This document shows, in pieces, positions 9,341 through 17,020 of a stretch of 32,495 nt of DNA. A program made the translations under genes and the position numbers. Positions within the stretch are counted from its first letter, which is position 1. The number at the start of each line of letters is the position of its first letter. Under the pieces are notes generated by a model. The model was given only the letters and a program-made list of their open reading frames with translations, searched no databases and was not told the DNA's origin. The stretch is from the NCBI RefSeq assembly GCF_000378085.1, contig NZ_KB899230.1:1-32495 (forward strand). Direction: 5' to 3'. The DNA is from Hoylesella loescheii DSM 19665 = JCM 12249 = ATCC 15930 (GTDB lineage: Bacteria > Bacteroidota > Bacteroidia > Bacteroidales > Bacteroidaceae).

Positions 9341-9561
9341 ACAACGCCATTAACATGCACATAGGCTATGATGAGTTATTTGTTATATCGAACAGGCATA
9401 TTATGCAAAACACCAAACTTGTTTTAAACCCTTACGCCCCACGGAAAATCAAAAAACATCGACAAAGATAAGTATTTGCAAAACCAAAAATAAGCCCTTA
9501 TATATAGCTTTTTAACCTCACGCCGTGTTTCAGCTATGTGGTACTCGCATTCCAGACAAGT

Positions 9562-9632
9562 TGGAACAGCATTCCATATCAACTGGAACATTGTTCCATA
9601 TCATCTGGAATGCCGTTCCATCTTATGTGGAA
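9562..9632. repeat. 22-bp-period palindrome array, TGGAA/TTCCA class, copy 2
   Basis: Units start at 9562, 9584, 9606 and 9628 (the last truncated), 22 bases apart, with a degenerate unit before them near 9539. Unit sequences are TGGAACAGCATTCCA, TGGAACATTGTTCCA and TGGAATGCCGTTCCA, with 7-nt spacers tatcaac, tatcatc and tcttatg. The array lies about 540 bases upstream of susC. Confidence 0.88.
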
Positions 9633-10086
9633 CACAACGGGTACTTAATTCATTGAGTAAAAGAGCTTATCAACGAGAGAACAATCACAGATAAACGGGC
9701 GGGCGGGAAATGAATAATACCCCCGTTTCAAGATAACAAACAACTTATGATAATGCCTCTTCGAGATAAGATAATATATACTTTTGAACCTTGCTCAAAA
9801 CACACGAGAAAGCTATTACGGCATCTACCCCACAGTTGCAGTTTACATAACAAGTATTTCTTAGCCAAAACGCGTATATAATAGTCTGCTTATAGACGAA
9901 GCCACACCTACTTCCTTCCACCGCAAAAAAACTCATACACATTCCATTTAATATGCATTCCGTAACCCTAAGATATTTTTTTGAACAAATCTTAATAATG
10001 ATATGCGCACGAATAATATTCGTTAAACTTTACTGCAATATTGAATATTATTTTTGTTATGTTACTATATATAAGTATTTTATGAC

Positions 10087-10094
10087 TATATTTG
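10087..10094 (+). promoter_or_regulatory. -7 promoter motif of the susCD operon
   Basis: TATATTTG fits TAnnTTTG. Transcription would begin near 10101, which excludes the upstream ATG at 10092 and supports the start at 10170 with a leader of about 70 bases. No clear -33 TTTG lies at the right distance; the nearest is at 10053-10056. Confidence 0.5.
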
Positions 10095-10169
10095 CGAAAA
10101 CCTACCACGGAAATACGAAACAAGATTTTGGAAATTACAATCTATTCATTAACCATTCAATATTTGACT

Positions 10170-13100
10170 ATGACCCAAAAAGCAAGAAAACTAAGTAAAG
10201 CCACGCGCGCATCGCTATACGGCGTGCTGGCGTGTGCACTTGCCTATGGCATGCCAACGTATGCCGAAGGTAATGTTGCTGCGAAACCTTACGCTTCGCA
10301 GGCTGGGCAAAGAGCTGGCACTGTGCTGGTAACGGTGGTAGACCAAAACAACGAGCCTGTTGTAGGGGCTAGTGTTGTGGTGATGTCTACCAAGGCCGGG
10401 GCTGCAACAGACGTTAACGGACGATGCTCGGTAGATGCCAAGCCAGGCGACAAATTGCAAGTGTCGTACATCGGTTTCGACACACAGACGCTCACAGTGG
10501 GCAATAACAACAACGTGTTAGTTACGCTGGGAGAGAACAAAGCCATGCTCGACGAAATCGTTGTTGTGGGCTATGGCACGATGCGTAAGAGCGACGTAAC
10601 AGGCTCTATCGCTGTGGCCAAGGGCGCAGACATGATTAAGGCGCAAAACTTTGGTGCGCTAGATAACCTTCGCGGTAAGGTTTCGGGCGTTAATATCTTC
10701 TCCAATTCGGAGCAAGGAACCACCGCTCCGCGCGTCATCATCCGCGGTATGGCCACCATCAACGCTTCTACCGACCCACTTTACGTGGTAGATGGAGTGG
10801 TGATGAACGACTTTGCGATGATGAACCCCAACGACATTGAGAGCATCGAGGTGCTGAAAGACGCATCGGCAACGGCTATCTATGGTGCTCGTGGTGCCAA
10901 TGGCGTTATCATGGTGACAACCAAACGCGGACTTTCAGGAACAGAAGGCACGCAGATGAGTTACCAAGGCTCGGTAAGCATACGCCACATGGCACGCAAA
11001 ATGGAAGTGATGAACGCCCAAGAATGGTGCGATGCCTTTATGAAAGGACTTGAAAACGAAAACAAATACCAAGGAACCAACTGGAAATTGAAACGTCCTT
11101 ACTGGTTTAGCGACCGCAGATACTTCGACGCTAACGGTAATCCACTATACGATACAGACTGGCAAGAGGAGGCAACACGTACGGCCGTGGGGCATAACCA
11201 CCAACTGAACATCCAACAAGGAACGAAAACTTCGTCGATAGGTGCTTTCCTTAATTACAGCGATTACCAAGGAATAATGAAGAATACGTGGACAAAGCGT
11301 ATCAGCGGAAAGCTTGCTTACGATGCCAAACCTACCAAATGGCTGACCACGGGCATTAATCTGATGGTGAACCACACGTGGGATAGGCATACAGATGAGG
11401 GTGGAGGTGGACAAGAAGCACGTCGAACAATGATTGAGATGCTGCCGTGGCTACCCGTTAGAACACCCGAAGGCAACTATACTACATCTAATTCGCCCTC
11501 TGAAATGGTGGGTAAGTTCGGTTTTGAAGGTATGTCGAACCCTGTAATGATACTCGACATGCAGAAACGTTTGTATTATAACACGCAGGTGTTTGGTAAC
11601 GCTGCATTCACGTTCCATATTCTGCCAGGGCTCGACCTTAAAACGCAGCTGGGTATCGACTGGCATGCAGAGGAATCAAGGAGATATGCTTCGCGCGAAT
11701 TGAATAACATTTCGCAAACCGAACAAGGTGTGGCAGCGAACGGCCGACATAACAACCTGTATTGGCAAGAAGAGACTTATCTTACCTATAACCGCACCTT
11801 AAAAGGCCTTCATCGCGTGAATGCCATGCTGGGTATGTCGTGGCAAGCGTATGCTTCGAGGTATAACTACTCAGAAGCACAAAGCTTTGAGAGCGACTTC
11901 TTTGAAGACTTGAACATGGGAACGGGCAAAAATCCACGTCCGCCAGGCTCTAACTACGACGAGTGGAAGATGAATTCGTACTTCTTACGCTTGGCCTACA
12001 CCTACAACGACCGCTATTCGGCTACGTTCACAGCACGCTCTGATGGTTCTTCTAAGTTTGGAGAGAACAACAAGTACGCCTTCTTCCCATCGGCAGGTTT
12101 GGCTTGGATTGTTTCGGAAGAAAGCTGGTTGAAAGGCAGTTCGTGGCTGAGCAACCTGAAACTGCACACAAGTTACGGACTAACGGGTAACTCTGAAATC
12201 GCAACTTATCGTTCGTTGGCCCGCGTTGGTTCGGGAACCGTACTGCTTGATGGCAAGCGGGCTGGCGCGGCTTACATCAGTTCGCTAGCCAATCCCGACC
12301 TGAAATGGGAAAAGACAGCACAATTTGACGTGGGTTTCGACCTCGGATTGTTCAACAATGCCGTTAACTTAGACTTCTCCTATTATTATAAACGCACCAC
12401 CGACTTGTTGCTCGATACGCCCATTCCGCATTCTAGCGGCTTCGGAAGTGTATATAAGAACATCGGCGAAGTGAAGAATTCGGGTGTCGACTTTATGCTG
12501 ACAGCCTATCCCGTACGTACGAAAGACTTTACCTGGACATCCATTTTGAACTTGAATTACAACACGAACAAGATACTGAAACTGGGCAAGAACGACGAAG
12601 ACATCGAAATATTGCACTGGGTTGGCGGCTCGGAAGGTATCTTACGCGTTGGCGAAAGCATGGGAAGTTTCTACGGATACAAACGACTTGGCGTGTGGAC
12701 GGATGAAGATGAAGCGGCAGGACGCTGCACAAAGAAGATGGTTGGTAGGGCCAAACGTGAAGAACAAAAGTCTATTTTGGGTAAGGGAATACCCGATTGG
12801 ACGGGTAGCTGGACCAACACCCTTAACTATAAGAACTGGGATTTGACGGTTGAGATGCAATTTGTTACGGGCGTTCAGACCATGCAACAATTCTATCACT
12901 CGGTGTATGACCGCTTCGGAATAACCAACGGACTGAAAAGTATTCTCTATGATGCATACAATGGTACCAATCCTTACACCATGCAGCAGATGCTTTACTT
13001 GAGTAATAGCCCATACGATTCACAGAGTCATGCCGGACAAGACACGACGGTGGATTCCAGTTGGGTGGTAGACGGCTCTTATCTGCGCTGCAACATGGTG

Positions 13101-13322
13101 CAACTGGGTTATACCTTTGCACCCGCCACATTGAAAACGTTGGGACTTAACGCACTGCGCCTGTACCTAAGTGCTAATAATCTCTTCTTACTTTGCTCGA
13201 AAGACTTCAAGGGTTACGACCCCGAAATGACTTCGCAAGGCGATAAGTTCGGTCAAAACATGGCTTTCTTCTCTATTCCCCGTTCAAGGGTATTCACCCT
13301 GGGTCTTAATGTAACGTTTTAA
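10170..13322 (+). CDS. SusC-family TonB-dependent outer-membrane transporter
   Basis: SusC proteins are outer-membrane barrels that import glycans or peptides, powered by TonB, under a SusD lid. From the ATG at 10170 the protein has 1050 residues, the normal SusC size. It has a signal peptide (about 1-32, ending near PTYA/EG) and a carboxypeptidase-regulatory domain (about 49-120, with NEPVVGASVVV and VSYIGFDTQTL). A TonB-box/plug region follows, with LDEIVVVGYGTMRKSDVTGS, then GKVSGVNIF and DPLYVVDGVVMND. The long barrel ends in LGLNVTF with a terminal aromatic residue. An in-frame ATG at 10092 exists but would precede the predicted transcript start, and it adds 26 residues that are not signal-like. 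susD follows after 26 bases. No glycoside hydrolase, polysaccharide lyase or sensor is nearby, so the substrate cannot be inferred. Confidence 0.95.
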   Translation: MTQKARKLSKATRASLYGVLACALAYGMPTYAEGNVAAKPYASQAGQRAGTVLVTVVDQNNEPVVGASVVVMSTKAGAATDVNGRCSVDAKPGDKLQVSYIGFDTQTLTVGNNNNVLVTLGENKAMLDEIVVVGYGTMRKSDVTGSIAVAKGADMIKAQNFGALDNLRGKVSGVNIFSNSEQGTTAPRVIIRGMATINASTDPLYVVDGVVMNDFAMMNPNDIESIEVLKDASATAIYGARGANGVIMVTTKRGLSGTEGTQMSYQGSVSIRHMARKMEVMNAQEWCDAFMKGLENENKYQGTNWKLKRPYWFSDRRYFDANGNPLYDTDWQEEATRTAVGHNHQLNIQQGTKTSSIGAFLNYSDYQGIMKNTWTKRISGKLAYDAKPTKWLTTGINLMVNHTWDRHTDEGGGGQEARRTMIEMLPWLPVRTPEGNYTTSNSPSEMVGKFGFEGMSNPVMILDMQKRLYYNTQVFGNAAFTFHILPGLDLKTQLGIDWHAEESRRYASRELNNISQTEQGVAANGRHNNLYWQEETYLTYNRTLKGLHRVNAMLGMSWQAYASRYNYSEAQSFESDFFEDLNMGTGKNPRPPGSNYDEWKMNSYFLRLAYTYNDRYSATFTARSDGSSKFGENNKYAFFPSAGLAWIVSEESWLKGSSWLSNLKLHTSYGLTGNSEIATYRSLARVGSGTVLLDGKRAGAAYISSLANPDLKWEKTAQFDVGFDLGLFNNAVNLDFSYYYKRTTDLLLDTPIPHSSGFGSVYKNIGEVKNSGVDFMLTAYPVRTKDFTWTSILNLNYNTNKILKLGKNDEDIEILHWVGGSEGILRVGESMGSFYGYKRLGVWTDEDEAAGRCTKKMVGRAKREEQKSILGKGIPDWTGSWTNTLNYKNWDLTVEMQFVTGVQTMQQFYHSVYDRFGITNGLKSILYDAYNGTNPYTMQQMLYLSNSPYDSQSHAGQDTTVDSSWVVDGSYLRCNMVQLGYTFAPATLKTLGLNALRLYLSANNLFLLCSKDFKGYDPEMTSQGDKFGQNMAFFSIPRSRVFTLGLNVTF

Positions 13323-13348
13323 TTAAATAAACTAAACACAGACACGAA

Positions 13349-14923
13349 ATGAACAAAATAATTATATTTGCAGCCTGCGCATGCTTGGTATTAGCTTCGT
13401 GTAACGACTTCTTGGAGGAAAAGCCCAAGTCGCTCCTTAGCTCGCGCGACTTCAATAAGACCGAAGATCAAATTCGTTCTAATATCAATGGACTATATAG
13501 AAGAGCGGCAGTAACTGCCCATTCGTCGGCTGGTAGTGCTTATATCGGCTCGGCCATGACCCTTCCTGGTATGCTTACGGGCTATTTTAGCAACTCGTAC
13601 GAAGGCCAAGAGCGCGTTTGCGCGTATGCAAGAACGCTTACACGACAGGAACAAACCAACAATGTGTCGGGTTTTGTGGACGGAATCTGGGGCGGTTGTT
13701 ATGGCGTTATCAACGTTGCTAACGGTGCTTTGAAGTCTATGTCTGAAGTACCTATGAGCGATGAGGCACGAAAAGTGTTGTCGGGCGAGGCTAAATTCTT
13801 CCGCGCCTTCAACTATTTCATGCTCGTAAAGTGGTTTGGAGATGTGCCAATGACCACTCAACCCTCTAAGAACGTTAACGATTTGGAAAAGCCACGTACG
13901 CCTGTGGCCGACATCTACACGCTTATCGAACAGGATTTGACAGAAGCCGTGGCCGCACTTCCCGACCAAACATGGCAGAAAAATGGTCATCGAATAAGCA
14001 AATACGTAGCTTTGCAGGCGCTTACTGCGGTGTATATGCAGCAAGGTAAGTATCAACAGGCAAGCGAAACGGCTAAGCAGATTATCAATTCGGGTAAATA
14101 CTCGCTCACAGAAAATGAAGATAAGGGCCTGAAAAGTGCTTATAACAAGCTTAGAACCTTAGATGACCTACCTGAAGTGCTTTATGCAGTGGAGTATGAT
14201 GCTGACATATCGACCACCGGTTGGCGACCAACCTACGCCTTTTCTTCGTCGGCTATAAACGCATTTAAGAGTTATAACATCTTTGAACGCGTGTATGGGC
14301 CCAACGCTCGCTATCTGAACATCTACACGGCAGACGACTTGCGCGGACAAGAACAGCAGTTTTTCGCCACAAAGTATAAGAACCCGAACAACGATTCGGT
14401 CTGGACTGCGCCCAGTGCAGACGCTCGTGGATGCTGGTATTACTTTGATGAGGAGGCTGTTCTTAAAACAGGGCGTGGCACGAAGGACTGGAATATCTAC
14501 CGTTATGCCGAAACACTGCTCGATGCAGCAGAGAGTTTGGTGCAGAGTGGAGGAACTGTTACACCCGAAGCAGCTGGATATTTGGCGATGGTTCAAGCTA
14601 GGGCGCTGGGTAAAACACAAGCAGCGCTCACCACAGAGTTGTCGGCACTGTCGAAAGAAGCATTTATTGAGGCTTGTTGGACCGAGCGTTTACGCGAGTT
14701 CCCCTTAGAATATAAGTTGTGGGACGATTGTTTGCGCACGAAGAAATTCCCTAATATATCGGCCACCGAGCTAGGAAAGGTAACCTATGTAGACCTCGTT
14801 GGAGCCACCAATGGTTCGGGAGCAGTTATTAAAGCTTCTGACTTGCTATGGCCATTATCGCTTAACGAGATGCAACGCAACCCGAAATTGCGTCCGCAAA
14901 ACGATGGTTACGCCAGCAAATAA
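13349..14923 (+). CDS. SusD/RagB-family nutrient-binding outer-membrane lipoprotein
   Basis: SusD-like lipoproteins sit on the cell surface and form a lid over the SusC barrel to capture substrate. The 524-residue protein has a short signal ending in the lipobox LVLASC (Cys18), followed by NDFLEEKPKS, the usual SusD opening. The N-terminal TPR-like part shows DGIWGGCYGVINVANGAL and EAKFFRAFNYFMLVKWFGDV, both typical of the family. The C-terminal EACWTERLREFPLEYKLWDD and the ending LLWPLSLNEMQRNPKLRPQN match the conserved RagB/SusD C-terminal region. It starts 26 bases after susC and almost certainly shares its transcript, which ends at the hairpin at 15004-15051. Substrate is unknown. Confidence 0.95.
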   Translation: MNKIIIFAACACLVLASCNDFLEEKPKSLLSSRDFNKTEDQIRSNINGLYRRAAVTAHSSAGSAYIGSAMTLPGMLTGYFSNSYEGQERVCAYARTLTRQEQTNNVSGFVDGIWGGCYGVINVANGALKSMSEVPMSDEARKVLSGEAKFFRAFNYFMLVKWFGDVPMTTQPSKNVNDLEKPRTPVADIYTLIEQDLTEAVAALPDQTWQKNGHRISKYVALQALTAVYMQQGKYQQASETAKQIINSGKYSLTENEDKGLKSAYNKLRTLDDLPEVLYAVEYDADISTTGWRPTYAFSSSAINAFKSYNIFERVYGPNARYLNIYTADDLRGQEQQFFATKYKNPNNDSVWTAPSADARGCWYYFDEEAVLKTGRGTKDWNIYRYAETLLDAAESLVQSGGTVTPEAAGYLAMVQARALGKTQAALTTELSALSKEAFIEACWTERLREFPLEYKLWDDCLRTKKFPNISATELGKVTYVDLVGATNGSGAVIKASDLLWPLSLNEMQRNPKLRPQNDGYASK

Positions 14924-15003
14924 GCAATAAAGGCGGGTTATATAAACCATCTTTAATGGGTTTATGTTGTAACAATTAATTTATAAAACACGCCTAAAAC
15001 AAG

Positions 15004-15065
15004 GGCGACCGCAGACTGGTATTTGCATAATACCATAGCATTGCGGTCGCCATTATTTATTTTGC
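15004..15065 (+). terminator. Terminator after susD
   Basis: GGCGACCGCA (15004-15013) pairs perfectly with TGCGGTCGCC (15042-15051). An inner stem TGGTATT/AATACCA (15017-15023 and 15029-15035) closes on a 5-nt loop, and T-rich sequence (attatttatttt) follows. It ends the susCD operon and separates it from the DnaA-box cluster. Confidence 0.8.
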
Positions 15066-15114
15066 TTCAATCGCGAATTATCATTAAAAACTCCCCATTA
15101 GCCTAATACGCCTG

Positions 15115-15715
15115 CTCACTTATCCAACATACCCTGTGGAAAACTTTGTTGATAACCCACGAAAAAACTGTGGATAACTTTCCACTTATCCACAACCGTC
15201 ACCCTAACCCAAATTAAGCGTGGATAACTTCAAAGTTATTTAGCCAAAATACAAGCGTTATCAACACTTTTACACCTAAAAAAGTTATGAACATTTGCAC
15301 AATGCCCTACCCCATCAAGTTATGTGGAAAACATACGTAAAGCACTATCATACAATTCGAAAGATCACCTAATAACTTGTGCATAACCTTTTTCTAATGT
15401 TGATAACCTAAAACACGTTGCGTAAAGAGAAAAGTTATCAACTTATCCACGCCATATCATCACCATCATTTTCTTTCTCTTTAAAAAGGAAAGATATAAG
15501 ATAATAATTGTGTGGGTGTGGATAACGGGGATTGAAATTTTTAGTTTTTAAGTTTGTATAGGGGGTTAGTTGATGAAATTATACCATTGAAAAACTTCAC
15601 TTGCACAATAACTTAACCCCTCGTAAACTGAAAAACCAAGTTACTCAAAAACTTATAAACTCACGCACTTTAAAAATAACCGTCTTGCCATTTTGTATTT
15701 TGATAGGTTTATTTT
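15115..15715. other. Candidate replication origin (oriC): DnaA-box cluster with AT-rich flank
   Basis: Perfect DnaA boxes (TTATCCACA) lie at 15169-15177 (-), 15186-15194 (+) and 15517-15525 (-), with TTATGCACA, which fits TTATNCACA, at 15378-15386 (-). One-mismatch boxes are at 15135-15143 (-), 15147-15155 (-), 15219-15227 (-), 15258-15266 (+), 15323-15331 (-), 15398-15406 (-) and 15443-15451 (+). Weaker ones are near 15285 and 15435. The next 180 bases, to about 15715, are very AT-rich and could be the unwinding element. This density in a non-coding gap is typical of bacterial oriC. No dnaA gene is adjacent, but in Bacteroidota dnaA is often elsewhere. Transcription direction does not change sharply here, so gene orientation neither proves nor excludes it. 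A DnaA-titration site is the main alternative. Confidence 0.7.
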
Positions 15716-15722
15716 AACTTTG
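15692..15722 (+). promoter_or_regulatory. Promoter of the thioredoxin-fold lipoprotein gene
   Basis: A TTTG -33 element (15692-15695) and a TAACTTTG -7 element (15715-15722) are 19 bases apart, an excellent match to the Bacteroidota sigma consensus. Transcription would start near 15729, about 20 bases before the ATG at 15749. Confidence 0.75.
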
Positions 15723-15748
15723 CAAACAAGTTAATCAACTTGCTAGAA

Positions 15749-16927
15749 ATGAAGAATAAAAAAGTATCGGGATTACTATATACCGCTGTTATGGGTGTGG
15801 CCGTTTTGAGCTTGGCTTCGTGCGCCGAAAAGAAGTTCAGGGTTAGCGGAACCATCACCCAAGCAAAAGATTCTGTTCTCTATCTCGAAAACATGAGTCT
15901 TAATGGCCCTAAGGCAGTAGATAGCGTTAAGCTAGACGAAAACGGCGAATTCGAATTTAAGCAGAAAGCGCCCGAAGCACCCGAATTCTATCGCCTGCGC
16001 ATAGCCAATCAAATGGTGAACCTTGCCGTAGACTCTACGGAAAATATCACCGTGAAGGCCGCCTACCCTACTATGTCGGCCAATTACGAGGTTAGCGGGT
16101 CTGAAGAATGTATCAAAATACGCGACTTGGCTTACATGCAGCTAGAACTGCAAACACATGTTGCGGCCATTGCAAATAGCTCTTCGCTGGGCGTACAGGC
16201 TGTAGAAGATAGTGTGGCTAAGGTTTTAGAGGTGTATAAAAATAAGGTGAAGCTCAATTATATATTTAAAGAGCCCATGAAGGCATACGCTTATTATGCC
16301 CTTTTCCAAACCATCGTGCTGGGAAATGCCAACATCCTTATCTTTAATCCTCGTAGTAGCAAAGACGATGTGAAAGTTTTCGCTGCCGTGGCAACAAGTT
16401 GGGACACCTATTTTCCAAAGGCCGAACGTGGACTTAACCTGCACAATATTGCCATCGAGGGAATGAAAAACGTGCGTATTCTAGAAAACAATGCTCGTCA
16501 AACCATCAGTGCAGATAAGGTTCAGGTGGCTGGCGTGATAGATATTGCCCTTACCGACAACCATGGACGTTTGAGAAAGCTTACCGACTTGAAAGGTAAG
16601 GTGGTTCTCTTAGACTTCCAAGCCTTTGCGGCAGAGGGTAGTTTGAAGCGCATAATGATGATGCGCGACATCTATAATAAGTATCACGATCGCGGATTTG
16701 AAATCTATCAAGTGTCGTTCGACCCCGAAGAGCACTTCTGGAAGACAAAAACCGCTGCACTACCATGGGTAAGTGTGTGGGACGGAAATGGTACGCGCAG
16801 TGCCGTATTGTCACAATACAACGTGCAAACGCTGCCTACTTTCTTCCTCATCGACCGAAACAACACCCTGCAAAAGCGTGATGCGCAGATTAAAGACTTA
16901 GACGCCGAGATAGAGGCGCTATTGTAA
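15749..16927 (+). CDS. Thioredoxin-fold lipoprotein (DUF4369-like plus TlpA-like) lacking the CxxC pair
   Basis: I start this 392-residue protein at the ATG at 15749; a TTG at 15740 is in frame but lies closer to the predicted transcript start. The signal ends in the lipobox SLASC (Cys25). Residues about 29-120 (FRVSGTITQAKDSVLYLENM) look like DUF4369, the N-terminal domain common in Bacteroidota TlpA-like proteins. The C-terminal 260-392 has the AhpC/TSA thioredoxin fold: LTDLKGKVVLLDFQAF, then YNKYHDRGFEIYQVSFD, and the cis-proline loop TLPTFFLIDR (Pro363). Where a redox-active member has WCxxC, this one reads DFQAFAAEG (289-297) with no cysteine. It therefore cannot act as a classical disulfide reductase and may be structural, binding or chaperone-like. 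It is the first gene right of the DnaA-box cluster and ends at the terminator at 16969. Confidence 0.85.
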   Translation: MKNKKVSGLLYTAVMGVAVLSLASCAEKKFRVSGTITQAKDSVLYLENMSLNGPKAVDSVKLDENGEFEFKQKAPEAPEFYRLRIANQMVNLAVDSTENITVKAAYPTMSANYEVSGSEECIKIRDLAYMQLELQTHVAAIANSSSLGVQAVEDSVAKVLEVYKNKVKLNYIFKEPMKAYAYYALFQTIVLGNANILIFNPRSSKDDVKVFAAVATSWDTYFPKAERGLNLHNIAIEGMKNVRILENNARQTISADKVQVAGVIDIALTDNHGRLRKLTDLKGKVVLLDFQAFAAEGSLKRIMMMRDIYNKYHDRGFEIYQVSFDPEEHFWKTKTAALPWVSVWDGNGTRSAVLSQYNVQTLPTFFLIDRNNTLQKRDAQIKDLDAEIEALL

Positions 16928-16968
16928 TGTACAGTTTTTTTTCATGTAATATTTATTTTGGTTTATTC

Positions 16969-17007
16969 GGCGATGTGTGCTTGAGACGAGCGCACGTCGC
17001 CTTTTTT
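16969..17007 (+). terminator. Rho-independent terminator or leader attenuator before the M16 gene
   Basis: GGCGATGTGTGC (16969-16980) pairs with GCGCACGTCGCC (16990-17001), a 12-bp stem with two G-U pairs and a 9-nt loop, followed directly by TTTTTT (17002-17007). It fits the end of the thioredoxin-fold gene, but it finishes only 13 bases before the first possible M16 start. Confidence 0.8.
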
Positions 17008-17020
17008 ACTTAAATGCACA

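Larger units (their letters stand above)
8272..10169. other. 1.9-kb repeat-rich intergenic region upstream of susC
   Basis: The region contains a large inverted-repeat element (8471-9046), a 132-bp tandem repeat (8926-9340), sequence at 9351-9410 resembling the right end of the element at 32062-32229, a 22-bp-period array (9562-9632) and the susC promoter motif (10087-10094). Several short open frames cross the repeats on both strands; they copy one another because the repeats do, so I do not call them as genes. From about 9640 to 10050 the sequence is AT-rich with nothing I can name. Confidence 0.7.

Noticed and set aside
8511..9362. Several frames of 79-122 codons on both strands in the repeat region
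   Set aside because: Their translated sequences repeat each other because the DNA is a tandem and inverted repeat; none has a start context or domain.
9696..9708. G-quadruplex candidate (gggcgggcggg)
   Set aside because: Only three G-tracts of three are present; a fourth is missing within a reasonable loop length.
9745..9942. 65-codon leftward frame upstream of susC
   Set aside because: Cysteine-rich low-complexity product without family resemblance, in AT-rich DNA; no supporting promoter seen.
10092..10169. 26-residue N-terminal extension of SusC from the upstream ATG
   Set aside because: The -7 motif at 10087-10094 places transcription start after this ATG, and the extension precedes a normal signal peptide.
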